This document shows positions 53,252-64,000 of a stretch of DNA of 64,000 bases, piece after piece; positions within the stretch are counted from its first letter, which is position 1; each line of letters opens with the position of its first letter. This DNA comes from Mesotaenium endlicherianum (lineage: Eukaryota > Streptophyta > Zygnematophyceae > Zygnematales > Mesotaeniaceae), in assembly GCA_009602735.1 (NCBI GenBank), contig WELA01013787.1, positions 37,421-101,420 on the forward strand. The letters are read 5' to 3'. The notes below the pieces were generated by a model. That model was not told the origin of the DNA, did not search any database, and worked only from the letters and a program-made list of their open reading frames with translations. The position numbers were made by a program, and so were the translations under genes.

Positions 53252-55450
53252 CTATCCGGCTTCTTCAACCGTGAAAGGATACGTAAGACGCAGATCAGCG
53301 AGTGAAAGACAAGGAATGTGCTGAATCCGGTGTTCCACCAGAGCCTTCAGCTTCTCCAGCGAAAAGCTAAATGTCTTGCGTGGCCCAGGTTTGGCTTGTC
53401 GTAGCTGCGCAATCTCGTTCTCATCGAGAGTGATCCGAAAGGTCTGAGGAAGCTTCCCAGCATTCCTTAGAACCAGACGGTCATGATCTGCGCGCTCCGC
53501 AGCCGTTGCAGCCACGGCCTTCTCAGGCGTCAGCTTTTCGCCTTTGCAGACGGTCTTTTCGGCCACATCTGCATCATAATAGACATTAGGCACATTTAGT
53601 TTTGCAAATTGAGCTTTCAACTCTGCAATCTCTGCACTCATAGCATCATACTTCTGGTTACCCTTTCGATTACCAGAGTTATCTTTCTCCTTTTTCTTAC
53701 CCTTATCTGCCTCTTTCGTGGCAGCATTAGCCCATGGTGGCTTCAGATTTGGGTTCTTGGACCAACACTCATCTTCTGATTGTCCCTTTTTGCTGCAATG
53801 TGCGCATACTTGCGCCTTGCTAGCAGACAATTGCTTAGCATCCGGGTACGGACAATCTCTCTTCTGATGTCCCGATTTCCCGCAATTCCAACAACCCTCT
53901 GCTGTCTCAGCAGTGTTGGCGTGCTTAGCAAACCTATTGAAAGACCCGCTCTTCTTCTTAAACTGAAAATTAGAGCTATTGGCATTAGGCTGAAAGGATT
54001 CCTCCTTTCTCTCAGGAGCCATAAGCGTCCTAGAAGCCTCCTTGTACCAGACTTTACCTTCCTCGACATTGCGTGCTATTTCAGCAGCCTCGTCGATGTT
54101 CCAGTCGATTCTGCGTTTCGCAGATAGATGCGGCCTGACCTCCCGATCTGTGTCTTTACCCAAACACAACAAAAATTTGTCAGCCACAATTCTAGGCTCA
54201 TAGATTCCTGCCTTCTTGGCAAGGTCTACCAATCTGGATTTGACCTCCATCACTGCCTCGTTCTTCTGACGGACAAAATGCACATAATGGTGCACCTTAA
54301 GACTGCGATCCTCTGGGAATTTTGCTTCAAGCAACTTAAAGAAACAACGCAGACAGTGCTCAGAGTCTAACTGGTCATTCCCAGCCTCCATATCCCTACG
54401 GCAATTAGCCAACGCTTGCGCATGGCTTGCTTCCGTGATGGCACTATCACCATGCTGCCCTGTAAAAGGTGCAGCCCTGCGCGTTACTCGTTCCTGAGCA
54501 TTAGCAATCTTTTCAGACAATTCTGCACACACTTTACGCAATTCTGCGATAGACCCAGCATCATCATCTCGAGTAGCCGCTCGCTGCTAACCCTCGGTGA
54601 GTTGCCTCATGGCATCTGTTAATTCTTGTGTTAGTGCAGCTAAGTCTACGCTCTCAACAGGTGCAGCAGGTATCGCTCTTCCTGATGACAAAGCGGACAG
54701 GCGGGCTTTCGCAGCCTCTTTCTGGATTTTTAAATCCCTCGCCTTCTTTTGCTCGTCAAACGCCCATTCCTGGGTAAGGTTCTCATCCTTCCGGAATTGG
54801 CGATAAAGCAACAAGGCATCCTTGTCCAAGTACTGAACCAAGCTTATAAAAGCGACTGACTGAGTATAAGAAGAATTTTTTTGGATTCTCTCAAAGCAAT
54901 CAGCCCAATAGATCTCATCAAACTCTTCGAAAGTGAGACTATTTTCACTGGTTCGTCCACTAAAACACTTTGTAGACAGCTTGAACTTAGGATTTTCATC
55001 CTTATTATCACCAGTCATTTCGAATGGTGACCAAGACTCACTAACTTTACCCCACACGTCGTGCTCTCTGCCCAAATTGGGTACAAAGGCTTGCGCGTTA
55101 TACGGATTCTCACCGTTCGTGGCAGTATGGCGAGACTCGTCTCCCGACGGTTGCTCACTCCACAGGTTATCCGTACGCTCAGATGTTTCACTTCCTCGTG
55201 GACTCTGGCTTGAATCAGAACCTTCCGCAGGCTCCACAGGGTAGTAGAGTCTTCCACTCCTCAACCGCCTGTACAATTGAATTTCTCCGGGTCCCCTTCC
55301 AGGTTGAGCACCGGCAGCCCTCACAGGCCTCAATCCCCAATTTGCTTGGGAATTTCTATTCACCTGAACCACAGAACCGAAGTTCTCAGAAGTAGGATGG
55401 AACTCTCTTACTTCCATATAGGCTTTATGCCTTAAGGTTCTTGGGTTCAC
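53252..55450 (-). pseudogene. gag region of the methyltransferase retroelement
   Basis: The front part (from MNPRTLRHKAYMEVREFHP) is acidic and Ser-rich, then helical (FKLSTKCFSGRTSENSLTF, EEFDEIYWADCFERIQKNS). The capsid-like part has CLRCFFKLLEAKFPEDRSLK and VKSRLVDLAKKAGIYEPRIV. Two CCHC-type knuckles follow. The gag is long for a gypsy element and may belong to another LTR clade. Confidence 0.78.
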
Positions 55451-57150
55451 AGGCGAGCAAATTGTAGTTTGCAGAAATCACACTCTAAGCAGCTTGACGT
55501 ACAATGTCAAATTCAGAGAAAATCGCCCTTCAGGCTTTCGCTTAACTTTCACAAAGTCACAGCTTACAAAACTCTGAAACTACACGTCTATGCTGGCCCG
55601 GGTCAAGCTCTTCACTTAACACCGCGCCTTACCAGTTCTTCACTGCCAGGCTAGGCTCACTCAGTTCTTCATTGAGAGCTTTATTTGGCAATACTACCCT
55701 CTCTCTTCGAGATGCGAATGCGACTTCTGAGAACTTGGAAACTAACACACAACTCACCATTTTAAGGCTGCTTCACACACACTTGTGGCGTTCGGCCGAA
55801 TCTGTGCTAATATCGTAGCAGATTCTATTATGCAGTTCTCCTACTTTCAACAGTGAGATTCTCCCTTGGAAACTCCTACAATCCTAACTTATCTATGATA
55901 CACTGAGCAGAATTTTCAGCGTCGGCAGAAGCGTGGGGCCTCGGCTTTCCAATGGCCCGGGGAACTCCTTCTTCTTCTTCGCGCCCTTCTTCTCCTTCCT
56001 TTTGCTCCTTTTGCTCCTTCTGCTTCTTGGCAAAAGTGCGTGAGAGTGAATGACCAGTCTCAAGCAAGATTCGTGCCTATCGCAGGCACCACACAGCGTC
56101 ATCTTTTGAGAATGCCGTGCTTAGTCACAAAGATTAGCTGCATGACGCTTTTGCCTAGCCATGCTCAACTCAAACTCGTAGTCACTCAACATGCATGCAC
56201 ACCTCGTGATTGTCGCGCGTGGCTGCTTAGCTTCTCAGCTGGCAGTCACGCCTAATTGGCTCATGGCTAAGAACTCCTGAGCGGCGTGTACAAGCAAATG
56301 CCACTTGTTCAAGATTCCCAACCGGGCAGCCGTAACCTACCTTGGCATTGCGGCCATGACCTGGCTTAATCTGCGAGTCACACAGTACCTGACTTGGTAC
56401 CTGCTGGGCGGCTCATCACTGATCCCCAGCTTCTAGCCTTTCGGCTGTCTCTGCTGTCAAAACCTTCCCCATCCCTGGGTGTGGGGCACATTGACATTGA
56501 CCCCTTGCCAGTGGTCTTGACGCCGACATAACCGCTGACTGCGACGTAATCAGTCAAGTGGTCGGTGAGTCTACGTTGACTTTCCGTTCCTGGGTGGCCG
56601 TAGCTTGCGCTGCGCGTGCGGCACCGTCAAACGGATAGTAGTCGCGACAAGAATCAGTCTAATAGGTATCCTTGCGACATATCCCACCACATATATTGCA
56701 TATTATATAAATTTATTGCAAATTTTGGCGCCTTCGTCAAGTGCCATTGCGCAGAAAATCAATTTTCTGGAGTACCCTGCGACATTGCGCAAAACATCAA
56801 TGAGACAAGGATTTCGGCGAGCTGACTTGCAAGTTTGGCGAAACAATCAGTATTTTGGGGATCGTTGCGACAGTTAGCACCCCACGGGGGTATGTTCAAT
56901 GCTGGTTCAATGTTAAACTCCTCGTCAAGTGCTAGTCGGCGCTCGTGTTTGCCTGGTTCCCACGCACTGCTGTCTGCTTCTGCCCACTTCTGCCCGGAGA
57001 TGCATTTTGTCGCAGTTCCTAACATCCTAACCTGTATGGTGAGGATGTTCTGCATCTCGAGGGCCTCCACGTCAAAAGGGCTGAGTTGGATTGTCAGGCA
57101 ATGCTAGGCATTGGTCTTTGAGATAGTGATAGGTGGCCTGTAGCTAGCTG
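55451..57150. other. Upstream region of the methyltransferase retroelement, LTR not located
   Basis: By position this should hold the leader and 5' LTR of the minus-strand element. I could not fix LTR ends because no second copy is in the window. Near 56640-56875 short TGCGACA and TTGCGCA words recur five or more times. Confidence 0.4.
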
Positions 57151-59185
57151 GCAGTGCTCTCCTGCGGCTTGCTTTTTTCTACACCTTATCAAATGCATCA
57201 AATGATTTTCAGCTTTTCATTTTACCTCATGATATGAACGCATTATCATACCAATCCCGAAGCAAGTGTTGCATGTCAGCGGGATTTGTTCTCGACACTT
57301 TCCTGTGCTTTCCTGGCACTTTTTCCAGACCTTTTCGGCTGTAGCTAGCTTAGGAAGTCTACCGTACCGAATGCTTCTGCTAGTTTGGGTATGCTTACGA
57401 ATTCTGAAGGTTGGGGACGCTCCTATCTTGCATATGCGGGCCTCTAGTGCCCAATATTGCGTGCCAGATGTAGCCCGAAGCAGGCCTGCGGCAGCTTGAT
57501 TTTCCTGCTGGAATTGGCTGCAACGTAACTTTTCTTTCACTTTTTCTCGTTTTTTGGCAAAAACATATGCGCAACCGATTAAATAAATTGTCCCCCTGCC
57601 TGAACTGGCTGTCCAATGCCCTGTCCTGGCCAGACTCCACAGTGCACACTGCACACCCCACCATACAAAAAGAGTTCTTTCCTGGCCAGTTCCAGAGCAC
57701 GTTAAGAAGTTTGGAGGACAATGCATTAAGAAATTTATCTTGCTGGAGTTCGTAAGTAGTGTGCTCAACATTGGTGAGACAGGCTCGATTGGCATGCCCA
57801 TCATCTGTAGTCCGACGTGGTGTAGACGACAAGTTTAGCAAAGCAGCTATTCGAGGAGCTTTTATCGGAAGTGGTCACAAAGAAGACTTCCCGTTTTTTG
57901 ATCTCTAGTCATATAATTTTCTGACTGCTCGGTTGCTAATTTGGTACAAGATGACTACTATGCAAATCAGCTCACTGATAACTCTGGAGCGCTTGAACTG
58001 CTCCCTTGATTCTTCTAAGACCACTGACCAGTTGCGCTTGGGGGAAAAGCTCAGGGCATCCAAGGTTCGTTGCTGGTTACCTTTGCAAATTTTCTGCATT
58101 TTAGGCAGAATTGTAATCTGTTGAGCAGCTCGCTTCTGTGCTAGTTGATCACAACGAAGTAGACAAGCTCGAATATAACGTTTAAGCAAAGGCAAAAGCG
58201 AGTTCATTCGTCGCTACGTCTCTGGTTAAGGAGGATTGACCAATAAGCTTGTGGAAAGTTGGGGTGAGTAGCGATACTGATGCTCTTTTCTTCGTCTATT
58301 TTCCTGCCGTATATAGGTATGTCATTATGGTGAGACTCCTAGAAGGATAATCTCCATGAAGCCTGCAAGATCTTGTTCCAGCAGCCAAAGACAAGGTATG
58401 ACTTTTTTACCTTTTCAATGGAAGCATTCTCCAAAATCATACATTTTTAGAGATGGTATTACATGCAAAATTTACCCTGTTGAATGACGACCTTCTACCA
58501 AGCAAGATTGTCTCGGGTATCATTTAGTTGGTCAATCACAATTAACAGAGTCCACGAATTTAAAGACCCCCTCAATAGAGACACCCCTTGGTCCTGAAGA
58601 AGCCTATTCACCTCTCATATCCAACCACTAATCCAATGATATGATATTGTTAATGTTCTCCATCTCTGTTTCTTTATTAATGAATCCTGCTGTTATTGTG
58701 TGCAAATTTGACATTGGCAGCATCACTGGTGGCCAAGCAAGGGCACGCACCTGCTTGCATGAAGGTACGACAACCATTTTATAGACATAGTTAAGGTCTA
58801 CTTGCTTTCTGCAGGCCTTTGTACTTGCATGCCTTCTTCAGCCCTCGTTGTTTAATGCTTAGAACAAGCTTAATGTTGCAGGCAATAATCAAGATACAGG
58901 AGGCATTGTAAAGCTTGTGTGGCAGACCATCTTTTTACTCCTATACGCTTCAGAAATGTGTATGTACATATATTAAAATGAATGTCATTTCTCTTCAATC
59001 TTCTTTGCTGGAATATCTACTTCATGCACGCTGCGTCATGGGCACTTCTACTCCTCGAGCCTATTTGCTACATCATACCTTCTTCATCATCACAAAGTTT
59101 GGCAGTTCAGTGTATTGCTGAGCTGCAAGAACTATCTGACGGAGGCCTCTTTTGCCAATGCTACCCTTGATGTTTCGTGTGGCAG
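57151..59185. other. No confident gene; may hold upstream exons of the starch-binding gene
   Basis: The open frames here lack family resemblance. Plausible small exons of the gene starting at 59186 include a stretch ending near 58401 (AAG|GTATGA) and one near 58722-58765, but I could not chain them by phase. Confidence 0.35.
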
Positions 59186-60008
59186 GTCCTAGAGGCATCC
59201 TGGCAATTGCCAGATCCAAAGTCATCATCAGCACTTACTGAGGCTACAAGGAGCTTCTTGGAAGATATATACTTGGGGGATGGACGTGGTAGACTATCAG
59301 ACCAGCAGTCTGGACAAGGTAACCTTGTTGAGCTGATGGATTGGCAAGAGTGGAAGGATATCACTGCATGGTGGCAAACCTCGCTGCCTGACAAAGACAA
59401 GAATGCAGGTGACTGGGTAATCTTCCGTGATGGGGAAGAAGTTAAACTACATGAGGAGAAAAAGGTTGAGGAACCAGCTATAGAGGAGGTATCAGTTGCA
59501 CCAGCCCCTGAAGAGGTCAAGCCAGAACAGCCTGTTCCTGCAGAACCTGCTGCAGATGTACCTGAAGCGGAGCCAGAAGTTTCAGAACCCGCTCCAGAAG
59601 CACCTGAGTCACCAGCTGAAGTCCCTCAACCTGAGCCTGTCCCAACACCCGAATCACCAGCCGAACTTTCCCAACCTGAGCCTGTCCCAGAGGCACCCGA
59701 GTCTCCAGCTGAAGTCCCTCAGCCTGAGCCCGTCCCAGAAGCACCTGCAGAGCCAGCTGAAGTCCCTCAACCTGCGTCTGTCCCAGAAGCTCCTGAGGTG
59801 CCACCTGAAGTAACCCAGCCTGAGCCTGTCCTAGATGCACCTGAGTCTCCAGCTAAAGTTCCTCAACCTGAGCCTGTAAAAGAAACACCTTCAGCGCCAG
59901 AGCCTCAGCCAGAAAGCATACCCGAGGCAGCGACTCCTGCTGAAGTAGTGAAACCAGCAATTACCCTAGAACCAGAAACGCCTTCACTTTCGGGAGCAGA
60001 TGAGACGG
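59186..60008 (+). CDS. Starch-binding gene exon: Pro/Glu repeat linker
   Basis: The acceptor is GTGTGGCAG and the donor ACGG|GTAAGC. The frame is open for 274 codons. About 15-16-residue Pro/Glu/Ala repeats fill residues 110-260. Such linkers separate carbohydrate-binding modules from the rest of the protein. Confidence 0.75.
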
Positions 60009-62937
60009 GTAAGCTCTGTCATATCAAGATGCTACTGTCCTCACCACTCCTTTCCCATTGCTTTGTGTAATCATTTGAAGAGCACAGCGTGGGGGCCAAG
60101 AGATGCAAGCAAGCTGCTGGAGAAATGAGAGTGACTTTTCTTGCTGTCATTCTTGTTAGAGTTCACGTGAACCATCGACAGGAGGTCAAACAGCAGTGGG
60201 GGAAAACTTCGTTGCCTCCAATAGTATTCTTGCAGTGCAAGCCGCAATGTTTGTTCATGAATGGTGCACTTTTAAGTACATGTCCAGACCTGTACCAGCT
60301 GCTCAGTGATAGGTGTGGTGGCTCGTGAGTGGTGGCCGTTGGAGTACAATCAAACCCTTGCAATGTGGGCAGTTTTACAGCAGAGGTTGGGAAACTGTTA
60401 CAAGTTGAGCATGCTTGTAATCACAGATTGGATGTACTTACACACTGAACATGCACATTTGTTGATTTTGTTGGTTACTTGAGCCTCTATGCAGTCAATT
60501 ATGCTGCAGAGGTGCCAAAGATCACACTTCAGTACAGCACGGGGTGGTCCCAAGCCTACTTGCACTACTCTGCTGACAACAAGGAGTGAGTAGTCACTAT
60601 CTTTGATAGTATGCAATTTGCTGCTTGGAATAATTCCTGGTCAACATCTGCCCAGACTCTAGTATGTGCTTCAAGTTTGTAGGCCCCTTGGCTTTCACTT
60701 TTATATTAGGAGATGACTTGGATGCTAGCCGCAAGCACTCCAAGCAGCAGCCACACGGGCGTGAGAACACCTTGATAGGTGAAAGGACTGTGTCTGAGAA
60801 GGCGTCCACAGTTACACGGTTCATTGCTTCTGTGTGATTGATTCCTTAGACAAGAAATAACTGTTCCTATGCTGAATGACTTACACCAACCTGGGCATGC
60901 TCTAACAACATGCTGCTTGCTTGGGTTGCGTGCAGTTGGACACAGGTGCCCGGGCAAGCAATGGAGCTGCTTGATACTTCTGACGGCAGTGTGAAGGTGC
61001 AGCTGGCATCCCTACACTATTCTTCCAACTTTATGCACACATGTGGCAAGCACTTGCATTCCATCAAGCTGCCCAGTTGACCTGCAGAGGTTGGCTGGTT
61101 TGGTGATTTAGTCACGAAACTTAGGTCCTCCAGTCTTACAATTAAGTAACTACTGAGACCTCTGGCAAAGGGTGGGGCACACTTGTGCTGAAGTACACCT
61201 GTGGCTTGTGCTTCCCAACCTCTAGGTCACACCTGCGCGCCTGAAATATCTCAGCCATCCTTCTTAGATAGTGAATGAAGGGCAACATCACTCATTCAAA
61301 GCACATCCTCAACCCCAAACTTATTCAATGAAGTACGCTATCCTGATTACAAGGGGGTATTGAAGTATCTCGATACTGGAGGACACTTTTGAAACTTGTA
61401 AGGGGGTTCCAATTCGGCGCTTACAAACTGTTTTGGCACGTGTCGGGCCCAATATGAGAATCAATGTGGCTTGGGTGCATTAAACCCCTGACTCTCAGCT
61501 CTTTAATCTCACACTCTTCCACCAGCTAGCCTGTGAATCATTGGAGGACCCTCTTGTAGAAAAAGAAGCAGCTACAGACCCTCCTTTCGTGGGTGATCAC
61601 TGATACACCCCCCCTTCATAGGTACTACAACGTGGTACCTGAAGCTACTACCGACAGCCAGGAAGGCAATTCTCACGAAAGTTTTGTGAGGGGCACCTTA
61701 CTACACCGCCCTGCATACCGAAAGGTGTAAACCGCCCTGCATGTTAGAGGAGTTAGCTGGAACCATAAAGTGTGGAAGTAGGCGAGCGAGCGTGTTCGGA
61801 CAGCTGCAGAGCTTTTACCCTATACAGGACAGCAACGTTAACTTCCCAACGCTGGAATATGTGAATATGCCGGGTGCTTCTGAAAGTTGTGTGGGGGGGT
61901 GGGANNNNNNNNNNNNNNNNNNNNNNNNNNNNNNNNNNNNNNNNNNNNNNNNNNNNNNNNNNNNNNNNNNNNNNNNNNNNGGAGGGGGGGGGGCGGGGGG
62001 GAGAGAGTAGCAGCCACTTTTAATCTGAAACTGTCAACTTTTTGGGAAGCCAGGATTGGTCAGCAGTGAGAGTCCCGTGTGAAAGCCAAAAGCCTGAACA
62101 TCAAGCTAGGCTTGTATACACGCTAAGGCTCATGGCTATATGCAGGGCATTCTTATTGCCACCATTAAACTCATCGCCCCACTATTTGACTTAGCTTAGT
62201 GTAGATGCGGCCCTCTTCATACCATACATGCATGAGATAAAGCTTGTGTGACTCATCTAAGGGACCTCTCAGTGTCTTACTTCACTGAGAAAAATACGGA
62301 GTGCATGATCATGTGTTGCGCTGTGACCTAAGACCAGCGTACGTCGTAATGCAGGTCATCTCCGTGCCTGCAGAAGCTCTACAGTTTGTTCTCACAGATG
62401 GCAATGGCGACTGGGACAGGTACTTGAACCATCAGCCTTTCATACTCTTGGTAGTCATGCAAGAAGAGCGTTTTCTGGCTTCGATTCTGAGTCTTTCGTT
62501 TCGTCACCAAAGTTCTCTGCATATTGCCATGCGTCAGCAGCACGCTTTTCCCATGGTGTTCTCAACCCCAATTCAGCGGACTCTGATGCAAAGGATTGTG
62601 TTTGCGCAATCTCCTGTTTGAGTTTTGATGAAGGCAATGCTATGCACAAGGGTTCAGTTTCACTGGCGGGGTATATATTCTAGCTTAAAAAGCTCTTGCT
62701 GTGCATGTTGCCCCCCCCCCAAAAAGATCGACCAGGATGTGCATGCGTGTGCAGTCTTCTCTTCGGTCGCAGACATCTCTCATGCATGGTCCTAGTTAAC
62801 TCTCCCTTTGCTGGGTATTGCATTGTTATACATTCAGTGCTCTCTTTCTCCGCAGGTCGCCGGAGGGGGGCAACTACTCCATCACCCAGCCGGGCGTCTA
62901 CGCCCTCTCCTTTGGGGAGCTCAAGTCTCTGAATTAG
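59186..62937 (+). CDS. Starch-binding protein, CBM25/53 module at the C-terminus (3' exons)
   Basis: Five exons: 59186-60008, 60510-60585, 60936-60996, 62355-62419 and 62856-62937. All use GT-AG and each junction keeps phase. Exon 1 has an unrecognised acidic-Trp region (MDWQEWKDITAWWQTSLPDK) and then about 180 residues of imperfect PEPVPEAPESPAEVPQ-type repeats, a flexible linker. Exons 2-5 form one module: KITLQYSTGWSQAYLHYSAD, WTQVPGQAMELLDTSDG, ISVPAEALQFVLTDGNGDWD and NYSITQPGVYALSFGEL, then the stop. This follows the CBM25/CBM53 pattern (YYKTGW..PYIHY; W..VPG..M; F.F.DG...WDNN...Y). The family binds alpha-glucan; CBM53 sits in plant starch synthase III. No catalytic domain is visible; upstream exons are missing from my model. 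Confidence 0.75.
60510..60585 (+). CDS. Starch-binding gene exon: first strand of CBM25/53
   Basis: It encodes VPKITLQYSTGWSQAYLHYS then ADNKE, with the aromatic residues (Tyr, Trp, Tyr, His-Tyr) that face the glucan in this family. The acceptor is GCTGCAG and the donor GGA|GTGAGT. Confidence 0.75.
60936..60996 (+). CDS. Starch-binding gene exon: WTQVPG segment
   Basis: It encodes TQVPGQAMELLDTSDGSVK; its first base completes an Asp codon before Trp. The acceptor is GTGCAG and the donor GAAG|GTGCAG. Confidence 0.72.
61906..61980. other. Assembly gap (75 N)
   Basis: A run of n in a G-rich part of the intron between 60997 and 62354. Confidence 0.99.
62355..62419 (+). CDS. Starch-binding gene exon: F.LTDG..DWD segment
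   Basis: It encodes VISVPAEALQFVLTDGNGD then WDR. The acceptor is AATGCAG and the donor GACAG|GTACTT. It matches the conserved F-x-F-x-DG...WDNN box. Confidence 0.72.
62856..62937 (+). CDS. Starch-binding gene last exon
   Basis: It encodes SPEGGNYSITQPGVYALSFG then ELKSLN and a stop. The acceptor is a strong polypyrimidine tract with CCGCAG. It is GC-rich compared with the introns. Confidence 0.75.
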
Positions 62938-63784
62938 TATCTCGCCACTCATTTTGTAGTCTGAAGAAGCCATGTTCATACATCTACCAGTAGGATACCA
63001 TTGCCACAGTACCGCAGAGCAGCGAGATAACGTATTCGCTCTAGGACCCATCTCTAGCTGCATTCGAGCAAGACCACCAGCAGCATAACCAGGTGTTCTT
63101 GTGCCAAGGGGGCAGGAGGCACATCATGTAGGTCACAAATCAGGAACACAAATCAGAAAATGCAGCAGTTATCATTGAGCAGCCTGGCTATACTTGGGCT
63201 TGCATGCGAGCACTCCGAGATATGCACATGATGCTCATGTCAGGTGTAGCATTATGCTGCGTAGTCGCTGTGAGTCATCTTCAGATTACAATCCCATTGA
63301 CATGCGTAGGCCGCTGTCGAAGGCGGTTCGATAGCTAAGCGCTACGTACCTAGCTCTATCACGTTCATGCTCAATACTTGGGCACCACTCAATACCTGTG
63401 TAACTTATCTCTGTTGTCCATCTACAAGACAACTGCAGGTGACTGCCACGTGCACATTGTCAAATTTCAGCTTCTAAAAAAAATTAGGTCCTCAATCCAG
63501 CTCTTCTACATGTGTCGTGTATTCTCACAGCTAGACACGATTATTGCAATATACTGTTCTGTAAGCACGTGGGGAAAGTGTCCCGCCGCAACAGTGCTCA
63601 CAAAGGCAGTGGCGCATTATACATGAATAATCTACCCGGCCTCAAAATTTGTTCTCCTCTGGCCAATGCGTACTTGTCAATTCCGGCATAACCTGTACCA
63701 TTTTGCTGGTGCGTCCATCGACTTTCATTCATCTGATTCCAACTCTCGCATGTACCCAACTCATGCTTTAAGCCGCGCGCCGGG
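62938..63784. other. Intergenic between convergent genes, nothing seen
   Basis: Space between the stop of the starch-binding gene (plus) and the stop of the minus-strand gene at the right edge. No further feature was recognised. Confidence 0.5.
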
Positions 63785-63939
63785 CTACAAAGCCGGAAAG
63801 GTGGAGGCTGCTTCGCCGTAGGCTTCCGTGAACCTGACGATAAGCTCTTGCGGCGGCGGATGCTGGCTGAAGAGGGCGGGCCCGTGCGCCTTCAGGCAGG
63901 CAAGCAGCGCCTCCGTCTCGTTCCGTTGGTCAACCATGC
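63785..63939 (-). CDS. Terminal exon of an unrecognised gene entering from the right
   Basis: After acceptor GTCTTGCAG the minus strand reads MVDQRNETEALLACLKAHGP, then LFSQHPPPQELIVRFTEAYG and EAASTFPAL with a stop at 63785. The exon is GC-rich against AT-richer flanks, like the other host exons here. It is predicted helical. No family was recognised. Confidence 0.5.
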
Positions 63940-64000
63940 CTGCAAGACCATTGCCAAGCGACCCCCACCCGACTAAAAGTCAATCACACTTGCGTGTCTC

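Larger units (their letters stand above)
50285..55450 (-). mobile_element. Retroelement with a DNA-methyltransferase domain
   Basis: A minus-strand fossil. Gag is at 55450-53252, with two zinc knuckles (CWNCGKSGHQKRDC and CAHCSKKGQSEDEC). A retropepsin-type protease follows near 53190-52446 (NILLDTGAQPVILGKRAVKA). Then, after an inserted solo LTR, comes a DNMT3-like cytosine methyltransferase (51747-50730) and unrecognised sequence to 50285, where the element is cut off by the inverted duplication. No reverse transcriptase remains. It is broken, with several breaks, and its LTRs were not identified. Confidence 0.8.

Noticed and set aside
57217-57841. Minus-strand frames of 148 and 195 codons
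   Set aside because: Overlapping frames with no family resemblance and no supporting splice pattern. Kept as unexplained sequence.

Overview
The window is nuclear DNA from a eukaryote, most likely a green-lineage alga, although the species cannot be named. The host genes have many GT-AG introns. Tracts related to the plant-type telomere repeat (CCCTAAA) are scattered through introns and exons. Retroelement primer sites match the plant initiator-Met form (TGGTATCGGAGC). One host gene carries a starch-binding module of the CBM25/CBM53 type. No tRNA, rRNA, operon or CRISPR array was seen.

The left part (about 1-30 kb) is GC-rich host territory full of microsatellites. A partial unknown gene runs off the left edge (minus strand, from 573). 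TAF8, a TFIID subunit, lies at 1731-3460 (plus). A very large FANCM DNA helicase gene occupies 5846-28703 (minus), with 19 exons recognised. The FANCM reading phase agrees across nearly all junctions from the Walker A exon to the helicase C-terminal domain. One small exon is cut by a one-base assembly gap at 16447. TAF8 and FANCM converge, with a 314-bp pure (TA)n array between their 3' ends.

The middle (about 28.8-55.5 kb) is a transposon island. A 0.9-1.5 kb inverted duplication (28829-30312 and 49345-50277) brackets most of it. Inside are the remains of a PiT-family phosphate transporter gene and an AT-rich stretch. They are followed by a nest of elements: an older Ty3/gypsy copy holds an 11.1-kb chromovirus-type gypsy element (33086-44187, 5-bp target duplication CTGCC). 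That element holds a DNA transposon with CACTA-like ends and a 78-bp target duplication (38657-40770), and an unrelated 0.85-kb insert with hairpins. A DIRS-order fragment (about 46403-49360) follows. On the minus strand, 50285-55450 is a retroelement whose protease region is followed by a DNMT3-like cytosine-methyltransferase domain, with a solo LTR of the young gypsy family inserted between the two.

The right part (about 55.5-64 kb) is host sequence again. A five-exon gene segment at 59186-62937 (plus) encodes a Pro/Glu-rich linker and a C-terminal CBM25/53-type starch-binding module, with reading phase kept across the junctions checked. A minus-strand terminal exon of an unknown gene sits at 63785-63939.

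The items most worth following up are the DNA-methyltransferase retroelement, the 78-bp target duplication, the extra coiled-coil ORF in the gypsy element, the hairpin-ended insert, a recurrent GCCANNTGGC-type motif confined to the host part, and telomere-like repeats that have become Asn-Pro repeats in FANCM.
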